DNA from: Taibaiella sp.
Lineage (GTDB): Bacteria > Bacteroidota > Bacteroidia > Chitinophagales > Chitinophagaceae
NCBI GenBank assembly: GCA_016786705.1
Contig: JAEUVV010000007.1
Coordinates: forward strand, 124,001-188,000
Reading direction: 5' to 3'
Length of the DNA stretch: 64,000 nucleotides
Under the pieces are notes generated by a model. It had not been told where the DNA came from, searched no databases, and saw nothing but the letters and a program-made list of their open reading frames with translations. The translations under genes were made by a program, and so were the position numbers. This document shows positions 37,998-47,259 of the stretch, in pieces (position 1 is the stretch's first letter; the number at the start of each line of letters is the position of its first letter).

Positions 37998-39545
37998 ATG
38001 AACATGAAAAACTTTACCACATTATCAGGCTTATTGGCAATTTGCATAAGCTTGATATTATCCCAAAATATGTACGCGCAAACCAGCGCCTGTACTTTCG
38101 TAAGCCCCGCCGTAGAGCTTAATTTTACCAACACGGATGTTAACGGAAACTGCATCGTCAATGTAGACCTTAGCTTTACCATTAATATCAATAACGGTAA
38201 TAAGTATACCGTATTACACCTATGGTCGGAGGCAACTTACCCAAATCCATCATTCGCTTACTCTGTAAGCAACCCGCCCATGTCCAGCCAGAATGGAGGC
38301 AACGGGGCCCTTGATGATGCACTGGCTACCCTTATCATTAACCGGAATACAAACCCGGCAACCTTAATATCCAGCTATACTAATGACCCTAGTATTGATG
38401 ACAATATCCAACCTTGTGTTAACCAGGTAAAAGACCTTACAGACGGTCTTATCCTGCAAACCACTGATGTAGGCTCCGGAAATGTTTTTTACCTGATCAA
38501 AAACCTCACCCTGGTATACCCGGGTGGATGCAACCAGGCCATCAAGTTTAAAGGAGATGCCTGGTCTTCCAATGCTTCTTCTCTAAATGTACAATGTACT
38601 ATGATCGGTTTTACTTACCTGTCCAATATCCCGACAATGACCGCCGTTCAAACCTGTGAGCGGAATGGTAATCCGGCACAATACCAGTTTACGGTGTCTA
38701 CTGAGCTGCCTGATTATTCTGTAGATTATAGTGTAGATGTTTATGCGGATGTAGATAGTAATGGGGAGTTTAACCCTTTCATTGACAACCAGCCTATTGC
38801 CAGCTATTCCGCGGCATCGCTTCCCGATGTAAGCGCCGGGAATCCTTACAGTATACCGGCTACCACATTTTCCTGGTCACCTACCCACAACAATAACCCA
38901 CTTTTCTTTATCCTGGGCAATATAGCGGTGACCAATACCACCACCAGCCAGGTAACTATTTATGGCAATACCATTATTACCACTACAGTCCCGGATTGTA
39001 CTGTTCCATTGCCTTTAAATAATGTGGTGATCACCGGGGCCAGGGAAGGTATGGTAAACCGCCTGTACTGGAAAGTCCCGGCAGATGAAACACGATATGC
39101 TATTGAGAAAATGGTTACAGGAAGTGACCGATGGATTGAAGTTGGTGTGGAAAGACCAAAAGAAACCACTGCAACGGGAGAATATGAGGAATATTTCTAT
39201 ACCGACCTGGAAAATAAAGAGTGCCTGTACCGCGTAAGAGCTTTTAACCCGGACGGAGCATACGCTTACTCCAACACGGTAAAAATGAGCAGTAATCATG
39301 GCACCGCGGACCTGCAAATATTTCCCAACCCGGCCAACTCAGGACAGGTAACGATTATTGCCAGCCTTCCGGGGGAGCAGACCGCCAGCATATCCATAGT
39401 GAACCCGCTTGGCCAGGTGGTACGCCAATACCCGAATGTAAGCAGCGGACCGATCACCCTGAGCCAGTTAAGTAGTGGCATTTACTATGTATTGATGTAC
39501 AGCGGACAGCATGAAAAAGTGATCAAAACACTTGCCGTTAACTAA
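37998..39545 (+). CDS. T9SS-exported surface protein of unknown function
   Basis: This 515-residue protein starts at ATG 37998, or at the second Met (38004, MKNFTTLSGLLAICISLIL). A signal peptide ends near MYAQ-TSA. The middle part is Ig-like and beta-rich with paired cysteines (SACTFV, NGNCIVNV, QPCVNQV, GGCNQAIK, NVQCTMI). An FN3-like segment (MVNRLYWKVPADETRYAIEK) precedes a T9SS type A sorting tail (LQIFPNPANSGQVTII to VIKTLAVN). No enzymatic motif is seen. It is probably a cell-surface or secreted structural protein. A perfect 36-nt palindromic terminator follows. Confidence 0.85.
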   Translation: MNMKNFTTLSGLLAICISLILSQNMYAQTSACTFVSPAVELNFTNTDVNGNCIVNVDLSFTININNGNKYTVLHLWSEATYPNPSFAYSVSNPPMSSQNGGNGALDDALATLIINRNTNPATLISSYTNDPSIDDNIQPCVNQVKDLTDGLILQTTDVGSGNVFYLIKNLTLVYPGGCNQAIKFKGDAWSSNASSLNVQCTMIGFTYLSNIPTMTAVQTCERNGNPAQYQFTVSTELPDYSVDYSVDVYADVDSNGEFNPFIDNQPIASYSAASLPDVSAGNPYSIPATTFSWSPTHNNNPLFFILGNIAVTNTTTSQVTIYGNTIITTTVPDCTVPLPLNNVVITGAREGMVNRLYWKVPADETRYAIEKMVTGSDRWIEVGVERPKETTATGEYEEYFYTDLENKECLYRVRAFNPDGAYAYSNTVKMSSNHGTADLQIFPNPANSGQVTIIASLPGEQTASISIVNPLGQVVRQYPNVSSGPITLSQLSSGIYYVLMYSGQHEKVIKTLAVN

Positions 39546-39635
39546 AACAAGAAAAGCATCTTTACAAAATACATAAAACAATTCTTAACTCATAACAGTT
39601 TCTCTTACTTAAACAATTAACAAGTACTTTGTAAT

Positions 39636-39671
39636 AATAGCCCGGAAGAAAATATTTTCTTCCGGGCTATT
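39636..39671. terminator. Perfect palindromic terminator between the T9SS gene and ileS
   Basis: A 36-nt perfect palindrome, AATAGCCCGGAAGAAAAT and its complement, is flanked by T-rich sequence (TTACTTTATAG). Confidence 0.88.
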
Positions 39672-39700
39672 ACTTTATAGTTATATTTACGCCCGTGTAA

Positions 39701-39732
39701 TTTGAAATATCGCTAAAAATATCATAACTTTG
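39701..39732 (+). promoter_or_regulatory. Canonical Bacteroidota promoter of ileS
   Basis: TTTG (39701-39704), 20 nt spacer, TAACTTTG (39725-39732). This fits TTTG-N19-21-TAnnTTTG exactly and leaves a leader of about 30 nt before the ileS ATG at 39769. Confidence 0.75.
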
Positions 39733-39768
39733 CACACAATTTTTTAGCGTAATCGCGTAGATCAGATA

Positions 39769-42700
39769 ATGAGTAATAAGTATCCGGAATATAAGCAATT
39801 AAATATGCCTGCTATAGAGCAGGAGCAGCATCAGCAATGGGAAGCAGGCCAGTTTTTTAAGAAAAGTGTGGAACTGAGAGCAGGTAGCCCTGCCTTTGTT
39901 TTTTATGAAGGTCCACCAAGCGCCAACGGTATGCCGGGTATTCACCACGTGATTTCCCGTACCCTTAAAGATATGGTTTGCCGTTATAAAACGATGCAGG
40001 GATTCCAGGTTAAGCGTAAAGCCGGCTGGGATACCCATGGCTTGCCGGTAGAGCTCGGCGTAGAGAAGATGCTGGGCATTACAAAAGAAGATATCGGTAA
40101 AAAGATCTCTGTAGCCGACTATAACGACGCCTGTCGTAAAGAGGTGATGAAATATAAAGATAAATGGGACGAACTAACCCAGAAAATGGGCTATTGGGTC
40201 GACCTGGAAGATCCTTACATCACCTTTGACAATAAATACATTGAAAGTCTTTGGTGGGCACTCAGCGCGCTTTACAAAAAAGGCTATTTATACAAAAGTG
40301 TAAGTATCCAGCCTTACTCCCCTGCGGCGGGTACCGGTTTGAGTTCCCATGAGCTGAACCAGCCCGGCACCTATAAAGATGTAAAAGATACTTCCGCTAC
40401 CGTAATGTTCCGCCTGGAACCGGCTTCCAGGAAAGCTTTGGGTATAGATGAAGCAGACCGGGAAGTTTACTTTATGGCCTGGACTACTACCCCATGGACC
40501 TTACCATCCAACGCGGGCTTAACAGTAGGCCCGAATATTGATTATGTATTACTCCAGACCCGGAATCCTTATACGCACCAGGTACAATCGGTGATCATCG
40601 CACAGGCTTTGGTACACAAATACTTCAAGGTGGAAGGTGAAGACCAGGATATAGAAAACTGGGACAGCAGCAATAAGGTTTTACCCTGGAAGGTATTAAA
40701 AACCTTTAAAGGAAAAGACTTTGAAGGCTTACGCTATGAGCAACTGCTGCCTTTCGAAAGTAATAAACCGGAACTCAGCGGCGGAGACCCCTTCCGTGTA
40801 ATCACCGGTGATTTCGTAACTACAGAAGACGGTACCGGTATCGTGCATACCGCCCCGGCTTTTGGTGCGGATGACTACAAAGTAGGTCAGAAAAACAATA
40901 TAGGTATCTTTAACTTGGTAGACCGTGAAGGTAAATTTGTGGAAGGTACCGGTGAATATGCAGGCAGGTTTGTCAAAAACTATAAAGATGACCCTGCTTA
41001 TGAAGATGTAAATGTAGACATCTCGGTATTTTTAAAGCAAGCAGGTCAGGCCTTTAAAGTAGAAAAATACGAGCACAGCTACCCTCACTGCTGGCGTACT
41101 GATAAACCGATCATCTACTATCCTTTAGATGCCTGGTTTATCAAAACCACAGCTTTAAAAGACAAAATGGTGGCCTTAAACAAAACGATCAACTGGAAGC
41201 CAAAAGCTACCGGTGAAGGCCGTTTTGGCAATTGGCTGGAGAATATGGTAGACTGGAACCTGAGCCGCAGCCGTTATTGGGGGACCCCTTTACCGATTTG
41301 GGTGGCAGCATCCGGTGAACAAAAATGCATCGGTTCCGTTGCCGAGCTGGAAGCCGAAATCCGCAAAGCACAGGCAGCCGGTTTCAGCCAATCGATAGCA
41401 TTACCTTTAGCCGATCTGCACAAGCCGGTGGTAGATGATATCGTACTGGTAGATGATAATAACGAGCCGATGTACCGCGAGCCCGACCTTATAGACGTAT
41501 GGTTTGACTCCGGCGCCATGCCTTACGCGCAATGGCATTTCCCGTTTGAAAACCATGAAACTTTCGCGCAGAACTACCCGGCCGATTTTATAGCGGAAGG
41601 CGTAGACCAGACGCGTGGCTGGTTTTATACCCTGCATGCCCTGGGCGCTTTGTTGCAGGAAAGTGTACATGAAGAGCTGCAAAAAGCAGGTATTGAAGTT
41701 ACTGAAGACAAATATCCCGGTGTCGCCTATAAAACGGTTATCGCCAATGGTCTTGTACTGGACAAAGACGGTAACAAGATGAGTAAGCGCCTGGGTAATG
41801 TGATCAACCCGTTTGAAACTATTGAAAAATATAGTGCGGATGCCACACGCTGGTACCTGATCACGAATGCTTCCCCATGGGATAGCCTGAAATTTGACCT
41901 GAAAGGTATCGAAGAAGTGCAACGCAAGTTCTTTGGTACTTTATATAACACTTACCAGTTTTTCGCATTATATGCTAACGTAGACGGATTCGCGTTTAAA
42001 GAAGACTATATCCCTGTAAACCAGCGCCCGGAGATTGACCGCTGGATCCTCTCTTCATTAAATACATTAATCGGGACGGTAACGCAATACATGAACGATT
42101 ATGAGCCTACCCAGGCCGGCCGTGCAATAGAGTCTTTTGTAGATGAGCAGCTAAGTAACTGGTATGTAAGACTTTGTCGTCGCCGTTTCTGGAAGGGTGA
42201 GTATGAATTTGACAAAATTTGTGCCTATCAAACTTTGTTTGAATGCTTAGAAACCTTAAGTTTGTTAATTGCTCCGGTGAGCCCGTTCTTTGCAGACTGG
42301 TTGTTTAACAATTTAAACAAGGTAAGCAGGAAGGTGGAAGCCGATTCAGTACACCATGCACTGTTCCCTAAAGCGAATGATGCCGTTATCGACACCGCTC
42401 TGGAGCACAGGATGAGTAAAGCGCAGGACATCTGCTCTCTGGTATTGTCTATTCGTAAGAAAGTAAATATTAAGGTGCGTCAACCTTTACAAAAGATATT
42501 GGTGCCTGTACTGAGCAAAAAAGAACAGGAGCAACTGGCATTGGTTAAAGACCTGATCTTGTCAGAGGTAAATGTAAAAGAGCTGGACATGCTTACGGAT
42601 GACAGTTTCTTCAGGAAAAGCATCAAACCTAATTTTAAAACATTGGGTAAAAAAGTTGGCGCGAAAATGAAAGCAGTAGCCGCCCATATTAATAGTATGG

Positions 42701-43137
42701 AAGCTGCAGAGATAGCTAAACTGGAGCATGATAAAGTGTTACATATTGCTATAGAGGGCACAGAGGTGAATATAGATTTAGAAGATGTTGAAATTATTGT
42801 AGAAGATATACCGGGCTGGTCGGTAGCGAGCAAAGACAGTACAACTGTAGCACTGGATATATCTTTAAATGATACCTTATTGGAAGAAGGCAATGCCAGG
42901 GAGCTGGTTAACCGTATCCAGAAAATAAGAAAAGACCAGGCTTTTGAACTGACTGATCGTATCAAAGTACAAATTGAAAATAAAGACGGTATTGCGCAAG
43001 CGATCCAGAATAATGAAGCTTATATTTCCAATGAAATATTGGCCGATAAAATTGAAATTGTAAACAATATTTCGGATGGCATAGTCATTGAAGTAAACGA
43101 TCAGGAGCTAGCCGTCTTCATAACTAAAATATCGTAA
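39769..43137 (+). CDS. ileS: Isoleucyl-tRNA synthetase
   Basis: This 1122-residue class I synthetase has the HIGH-type motif GIHHV at 57-61 within YEGPPSANGMPG. The KMSKR loop is at 670-674 in DGNKMSKRLGNV. The editing (CP1) domain includes the TTPWTLPSN segment, and the anticodon-binding region carries the Trp-rich SNWYVRLCRRRFWKGE. The length is close to the longer, eukaryote-like IleS type. It charges tRNA-Ile and edits valine. It is cotranscribed with the DksA/TraR-like gene, whose ATG is 2 nt past the ileS stop. The promoter at 39701-39732 is well placed. Confidence 0.96.
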   Translation: MSNKYPEYKQLNMPAIEQEQHQQWEAGQFFKKSVELRAGSPAFVFYEGPPSANGMPGIHHVISRTLKDMVCRYKTMQGFQVKRKAGWDTHGLPVELGVEKMLGITKEDIGKKISVADYNDACRKEVMKYKDKWDELTQKMGYWVDLEDPYITFDNKYIESLWWALSALYKKGYLYKSVSIQPYSPAAGTGLSSHELNQPGTYKDVKDTSATVMFRLEPASRKALGIDEADREVYFMAWTTTPWTLPSNAGLTVGPNIDYVLLQTRNPYTHQVQSVIIAQALVHKYFKVEGEDQDIENWDSSNKVLPWKVLKTFKGKDFEGLRYEQLLPFESNKPELSGGDPFRVITGDFVTTEDGTGIVHTAPAFGADDYKVGQKNNIGIFNLVDREGKFVEGTGEYAGRFVKNYKDDPAYEDVNVDISVFLKQAGQAFKVEKYEHSYPHCWRTDKPIIYYPLDAWFIKTTALKDKMVALNKTINWKPKATGEGRFGNWLENMVDWNLSRSRYWGTPLPIWVAASGEQKCIGSVAELEAEIRKAQAAGFSQSIALPLADLHKPVVDDIVLVDDNNEPMYREPDLIDVWFDSGAMPYAQWHFPFENHETFAQNYPADFIAEGVDQTRGWFYTLHALGALLQESVHEELQKAGIEVTEDKYPGVAYKTVIANGLVLDKDGNKMSKRLGNVINPFETIEKYSADATRWYLITNASPWDSLKFDLKGIEEVQRKFFGTLYNTYQFFALYANVDGFAFKEDYIPVNQRPEIDRWILSSLNTLIGTVTQYMNDYEPTQAGRAIESFVDEQLSNWYVRLCRRRFWKGEYEFDKICAYQTLFECLETLSLLIAPVSPFFADWLFNNLNKVSRKVEADSVHHALFPKANDAVIDTALEHRMSKAQDICSLVLSIRKKVNIKVRQPLQKILVPVLSKKEQEQLALVKDLILSEVNVKELDMLTDDSFFRKSIKPNFKTLGKKVGAKMKAVAAHINSMEAAEIAKLEHDKVLHIAIEGTEVNIDLEDVEIIVEDIPGWSVASKDSTTVALDISLNDTLLEEGNARELVNRIQKIRKDQAFELTDRIKVQIENKDGIAQAIQNNEAYISNEILADKIEIVNNISDGIVIEVNDQELAVFITKIS

Positions 43138-43139
43138 TT

Positions 43140-44177
43140 ATGGCCACAAAAAAAACAACAACTCCGAAGAAAGCTGTTAAGGCGGCACCTGCGAAAAAGG
43201 CTACAGTTACTAAAACAGCAGCGCCGGCCAAGAAAGCAGCACCCGTTAAAAAAGCTGCGGCTCCGGCTGCAAAGAAGGCTGTTGCGGTAAAAAAAGCAGT
43301 ACCTGTCAAGAAGACGGCAGCACCGGCTAAAAAAGCAGCGACTATAAAAAAAGCGGCCCCGGTAGCTAAAAAAGTAGCGGCCCCGGCTAAAAAAACAGCA
43401 ACTCCGGCTAAAAAGGTTGCAACTCCGGTAAAAAAGACAGTAGCACCTCCTAAAAAAGCGGTTGCGGCCCCGGCTAAAAAAGTAGTGGCTCCCGTTAAAA
43501 AAGCAGCAGCGCCAGTAAAAAAGGCAACAGCCCCGGTAAAAAAACAGGAACCCGTTGCCAAAAAAGCAGCCCCAGTGAAAGCAAGTCCGGCGACTGCTCC
43601 AAAAACAGTTGAGAAAGTGGAACCTAAAAAAGCGGCTCCAAGCCCCGCCCCACGTCCAACGACTAAAAAAGAAGATAAACCATTACCAATAATTGCTCAT
43701 CGTAAAATAGAAAAGGCGGCTCCTAAAGAGAAACCAGGAAACGTAATGAAAGAGTTCAGCCCGCAAACCAGATCCGTATTAGATATGCCAGAACAACAAA
43801 CAGGACCAATCTACCGTTATAGCGACGAAGACTTAAATGAGTTCAAAGAATTAATTCTGAAAAGAATTGAAGCCGCAAGAGATAACCTGACTTACTACCA
43901 GAACCTGATTTCGAGAAAAGATGAGATCGGCGATGATTCAGACAACCGCTTGAACAGTATGGAAGACGGAAGCGGCGCCATGGAGAAAGAACAATTATCC
44001 ATGATGGCTGCCCGCCAGGTGCAATTCATTAACAACCTGGAAAAAGCGCTGGTACGTATTGAAAACAAAACTTACGGCATCTGCCGCGAAACAGGTAAGC
44101 TGATTGATAAAGCCCGCCTGCGCGCCGTTCCACACGCGACCCTGAGCATTGAGGCTAAGAATTCAATGAAAAAATAA
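43140..44177 (+). CDS. DksA/TraR-like protein with a long histone-H1-like Lys/Ala/Pro N-terminal tail
   Basis: This protein has 345 residues. Residues 1 to about 170 are nearly pure K/A/P/V/T repeats of the (A/V)PxKK(A/V) type, like the C-terminal tail of histone H1 and of bacterial HU/AlgP-like proteins. A linker (171-220) leads to a DksA/TraR-like domain (about 225-345): acidic coiled coil DEDLNEFKELILKRIEAARD, SMEDGSGAMEKEQ, and the terminal YGICRETGKLIDKARLRAVP. Only one of the four zinc cysteines remains (Cys315), as in many Bacteroidota homologues. Predicted to bind RNA polymerase and, through the tail, DNA or RNA. It is coupled to ileS; a terminator follows 17 nt after the stop. The tail length is likely to vary between strains. 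Confidence 0.85.
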   Translation: MATKKTTTPKKAVKAAPAKKATVTKTAAPAKKAAPVKKAAAPAAKKAVAVKKAVPVKKTAAPAKKAATIKKAAPVAKKVAAPAKKTATPAKKVATPVKKTVAPPKKAVAAPAKKVVAPVKKAAAPVKKATAPVKKQEPVAKKAAPVKASPATAPKTVEKVEPKKAAPSPAPRPTTKKEDKPLPIIAHRKIEKAAPKEKPGNVMKEFSPQTRSVLDMPEQQTGPIYRYSDEDLNEFKELILKRIEAARDNLTYYQNLISRKDEIGDDSDNRLNSMEDGSGAMEKEQLSMMAARQVQFINNLEKALVRIENKTYGICRETGKLIDKARLRAVPHATLSIEAKNSMKK

Positions 44178-44194
44178 TAACAGTAAATATACTC

Positions 44195-44231
44195 AAAAAA
44201 AGGTAGGATGCTTTAGTATCCTACCTTTTTT
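44195..44231 (+). terminator. Intrinsic terminator of the ileS operon
   Basis: Stem AGGTAGGAT/ATCCTACCT with A-run before and T-run after (44225-44231), 17 nt past the stop. Confidence 0.9.
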
Positions 44232-44286
44232 GCTATTAGCTATACCATCTATTGCCCGGATATATAAACATAAACACCTTACACAA

Positions 44287-44322
44287 AAAGCTGGTTATCT
44301 CTGTAAAGAGATAACCAGCTTT
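44287..44322 (-). terminator. Intrinsic terminator of the metB-hom operon
   Basis: 16-bp perfect stem AAAGCTGGTTATCTCT with GTAA loop, followed on the minus strand by a short T-run. It lies 82 nt past the hom stop. Confidence 0.8.
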
Positions 44323-44404
44323 AAACATCAATAATCAAGAATAGGTGCAGGTGTTTAGTTAACCAAGACAAAAATTTATAAGCGGCTGATACCAACCGCA
44401 TCAT

Positions 44405-45649
44405 CTATACATACAATACTTCTTCTTTTTTACTCCGGTCGCTCACTTTATCTTCCACACTTGCTTCAACCAGGATCACAGAAACCTGTTTGTCATAAAA
44501 CCATTCTGTATTGAACAGGACATTCACATCTATAATACCTACAATAAAGTTTTTTCCATTACTTCTGTACACCTCTTCTATATCCAGGAACTGGGACTGG
44601 TCCACGGCATCCCAGGATTCAAAACTTACATAAACCTTCAGGTAAGTGTTGTTTTTAAGGTTCAGCTTTATCGATGATTTGGATTTTTTATACTCGTAGC
44701 GGTAATCGTACCTTAAAGCCGCGATATCACTCAATACCGCAGAAGAGGTAGGAAAGCGGCCGGCGCCTTTCCCGTATAAGAACTGCTCATCGGCCAGTTT
44801 ACTGCCAATCAGTACCCCGTTAAACTCATTGTTGACATTATACAGCTGGCTCTCTTTGCCTACAAAAGTCGGAAGCACAAATGCCGCTACAGCATCATCT
44901 TCGCCTTGTATCGTTTGCGCAACCAACCTTATATGGTATCCCTTTTCCTTAGCGTATTGAATATCGGAAGGCTTGATCTGCGTGATCCCGCAGTATGGGA
45001 TATCGTCCGGCACTTCATCAATGCCATAAGCATGCTTCAGGATAATAGTCAGTTTATTGACCGCATCAATGCCTTCTACGTCCAAAGTAGGATCACTTTC
45101 GGCAAAACCTAATGCCTGGGCCTGCGATAGAGCTTCCTGGTAATCTTGCCCCTCACTGGCCATTTTTGTCAGTATATAGTTGGTAGAGCCATTCACAATA
45201 CCGGATACCGAGGACAAAAGATCATTATCATAATATTCTTCAAGGTTCCTGACCACCGGGATAGAACCGCAAACGGCCGCTTCGTACAATAAAGAAACAT
45301 TATGCTCATCTCTTAAAGCGATCAATTCTGCCAGGTGATTGGCCAGCATTTTCTTATTGGCAGTAACTACGGACTTACCTTCCCGGATCGCTTTGCTAAC
45401 GATCTTATAAGCCGCGTCCGCATCATCAATAAGTTCCACGATCACGTTGATAGAAGGATCGTTCAGTAACTCATCCGCATCGGTAGTAAATAGCTCCGCC
45501 GGTGCGTTCCTGTTTTTCTCAGGGTTCTTGATACAAATTTTTTTCAGGCTTGAGTTAAGTGATTTTGTATCCTTTAATACTTTGTAAATGCCCTCTCCTA
45601 CTACACCAAAACCAAAAAGGCCGATCACTAATTGTTTATTATTTTCCAT
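44405..45649 (-). CDS. hom: Homoserine dehydrogenase
   Basis: This 414-residue protein has the Rossmann motif GLFGFGVVGEG at 10-20, then SVVTANKKMLANH and YEAAVCGSIPVVRNL. The catalytic-domain signature is GIVNGSTNYILTKM followed by GFAESDPTLDVEG. It reduces aspartate semialdehyde to homoserine for methionine and threonine. No aspartokinase domain is fused; a degenerate regulatory tail (about 320-414) replaces a clear ACT domain. It lies 48 nt downstream of the PLP enzyme under a SAM-I riboswitch, so this copy is dedicated to methionine supply. A second hom or thrA elsewhere in the genome is possible. Confidence 0.93.
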   Translation of the reverse strand: MENNKQLVIGLFGFGVVGEGIYKVLKDTKSLNSSLKKICIKNPEKNRNAPAELFTTDADELLNDPSINVIVELIDDADAAYKIVSKAIREGKSVVTANKKMLANHLAELIALRDEHNVSLLYEAAVCGSIPVVRNLEEYYDNDLLSSVSGIVNGSTNYILTKMASEGQDYQEALSQAQALGFAESDPTLDVEGIDAVNKLTIILKHAYGIDEVPDDIPYCGITQIKPSDIQYAKEKGYHIRLVAQTIQGEDDAVAAFVLPTFVGKESQLYNVNNEFNGVLIGSKLADEQFLYGKGAGRFPTSSAVLSDIAALRYDYRYEYKKSKSSIKLNLKNNTYLKVYVSFESWDAVDQSQFLDIEEVYRSNGKNFIVGIIDVNVLFNTEWFYDKQVSVILVEASVEDKVSDRSKKEEVLYV

Positions 45650-45697
45650 TATTTGTTTTTCTATTTATATGGATTAAAATTTATATACCGTATATTT

Positions 45698-46900
45698 TTA
45701 AGCCAGGGCTTCCAGTCTTACCGGGTCAGCAACATTTTGGTTTAATGCTTTTGCCAGGGCCTGCTCCAGGTCCGCGATCAGGTCTGCTGCATCTTCTATG
45801 CCAATACTGATGCGGATCAGAGAATCTTTTACGCCTGCCTGCAAACGTTTTTCGCGTGGGATTGATTTATGGGTCATTTGCGGCGGGCTGCAGATCAGGC
45901 TTTTTACCCCCCCTAGACTTTCTGCCAGTTTAAAGAGCCGTGTACTGCAGACTATTTCGTTGGCAAAATCTATAGCGTCTTCCCTCAAGGTAAAAGAAAG
46001 TACCGCGCCATATAATCCATTCTGCTGTACTGTAGCAATCTCATGATGCACATGTGCTCTTAAGCCGGGATAATATACGGTATCAATAGCAGGATGACTT
46101 TCCAGGAAGCGGGCTACCTGTAATGTAGTGGCCGATTGCAGCCTGAATCGGAGATTCAGGGTTTCTATACCCCTGATCAGCAGCCAGCAATCATTAGGCC
46201 CGAGAATAGCGCCGGTAGCGTTTTGAATAAACTTAAACTGCTCCGCCAGGCGTTCCTCTTTCACCACAACCAGTCCGGCAACCAGGTCGGAGTGCCCGCC
46301 CAGGTATTTGGTACCGCTATGGATCACAATATCAGCACCGAGGTTTAAGGGCTGCTGGGCTACAGGTGTAGCAAAAGTGTTATCCACGACCAGTTGAATA
46401 CCTGTATTTTGAATAAGACCGGCAATTGCCGCTATATCAGATATTTTAAGTGTAGGATTGGTAGGCGATTCCAGCCAGATCAGTTTCGTTTTTCCATTGA
46501 TCCGCTCACTGATCGCCTCCAGGTCTGAAGTATCTACATAATGTACTTTAATACCGAATTTTTCATAAACCTGTGAAAACAGGCGGTAAGCCCCGCCATA
46601 GATATCGTCTACAGCAATAATCTCATCTCCGGTAGCCAAAAGCTTTACTACTGCATCAATAGCGGCCAGCCCTGTGGCGAAGGCATAAGCATGGCTACCG
46701 TTTTCCAGCCCGGCCACAAGGCTTTCCAATGCTTTACGGGTTGGGTTACCGGAGCGGCCATAATCGTAGCCTTTATTGACCCCGGGGGCCTCCTGCACAA
46801 AGGTCGCGGTTTGATAAATAGGCACCGAGATGGACCCGGTCAGCGGATCTACAGGGATCGCATGAATGATGTTGGTGTTTGATGTGTTGTTGGTACTCAT
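45698..46900 (-). CDS. metB: Cystathionine gamma-synthase-like PLP enzyme
   Basis: This 400-residue Cys/Met-metabolism PLP enzyme has YDYGRSGNPTRKALE, the Tyr/Gly cofactor region DDIYGGAYRLF, VDNTFATP, and the Schiff-base Lys198 in HSGTKYLGGHSD. The family includes cystathionine gamma-synthase (MetB), gamma-lyase, and O-acyl-homoserine sulfhydrylase, which cannot be separated by motif alone. The SAM riboswitch upstream and hom downstream favour the biosynthetic MetB role, joining activated homoserine with cysteine. It is the first gene after the riboswitch and its terminator. Confidence 0.88.
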   Translation of the reverse strand: MSTNNTSNTNIIHAIPVDPLTGSISVPIYQTATFVQEAPGVNKGYDYGRSGNPTRKALESLVAGLENGSHAYAFATGLAAIDAVVKLLATGDEIIAVDDIYGGAYRLFSQVYEKFGIKVHYVDTSDLEAISERINGKTKLIWLESPTNPTLKISDIAAIAGLIQNTGIQLVVDNTFATPVAQQPLNLGADIVIHSGTKYLGGHSDLVAGLVVVKEERLAEQFKFIQNATGAILGPNDCWLLIRGIETLNLRFRLQSATTLQVARFLESHPAIDTVYYPGLRAHVHHEIATVQQNGLYGAVLSFTLREDAIDFANEIVCSTRLFKLAESLGGVKSLICSPPQMTHKSIPREKRLQAGVKDSLIRISIGIEDAADLIADLEQALAKALNQNVADPVRLEALA

Positions 46901-46967
46901 CGTGATTAAATTTTTTACAGGTTAAAAAATGAAATCACTTATGCAGTTCACTCACAGCAGAGCTTAT

Positions 46968-47001
46968 AAAAAAAGCTCTCCTGATAGTCAGAAGAGCTTT
47001 T
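46968..47001 (-). terminator. Riboswitch-controlled terminator before metB
   Basis: On the minus strand the stem AAAAGCTCT/AGAGCTTTT with an inner TGA/TCA stem is followed by a seven-T run. It lies 39 nt after the SAM-I aptamer and 67 nt before the metB ATG, where a transcription-attenuation platform is expected. Confidence 0.85.
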
Positions 47002-47040
47002 CAATATTTTAGAAGAAAAAGAAAATGCTGTTTATCTGAA

Positions 47041-47150
47041 CTTATCTTTCTCCGGTTACCCGGAGTTGGAGTTGACACCTTACCTGATCTTTCGATCCGG
47101 CAGGTTGTCAAGGTTTCGCAGGGCCATATCCCTCCACCTTTCTGAATAAG
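47041..47150 (-). promoter_or_regulatory. SAM-I (S-box) riboswitch for the metB-hom operon
   Basis: On the minus strand CTTATTCAGAAAGGTGGAGG, then a GATATGGCCCTGCGAAACC core, TTGACAACC, GGTAAGGTGTCAACTCC, and a hairpin CTCCGGGTAACCGGAG, closing with AAAGATAAG. These match P1, the GGTGGAGGGA segment, the GAAACC/CAACC core and the GGTGxxAACTCC J3/4 of SAM-I. High SAM would favour the terminator at 46968-47001. Confidence 0.93.
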
Positions 47151-47169
47151 TAATCTTAAAGAACTGCTG

Positions 47170-47202
47170 CAAATTTAATATAAGAAAAATCAAACCGCCA
47201 AA
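47170..47202 (-). promoter_or_regulatory. Canonical Bacteroidota promoter of the metB-hom operon
   Basis: Minus-strand TTTG (47202-47199), 21-nt spacer, TAAATTTG (47177-47170). The predicted start is near 47163, about 13 nt before the aptamer begins. Confidence 0.65.
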
Positions 47203-47259
47203 TTTTTTTTCAAAAAAAATAAAAACAAGAAAAGTGAGCGACTTCACCCGGCAATTATA

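Noticed and set aside
43124..43561. Minus-strand open frame rich in FLAGAA/FLTGA repeats
   Set aside because: It is the mirror of the Lys/Ala/Pro repeat tail of the DksA-like gene; the plus-strand frame has a conserved domain and gene context.
43140..43650. Possible CRISPR-like or tandem repeat array
   Set aside because: The periodicity is that of codons for PxKK peptides, with no constant repeat and spacer pattern.
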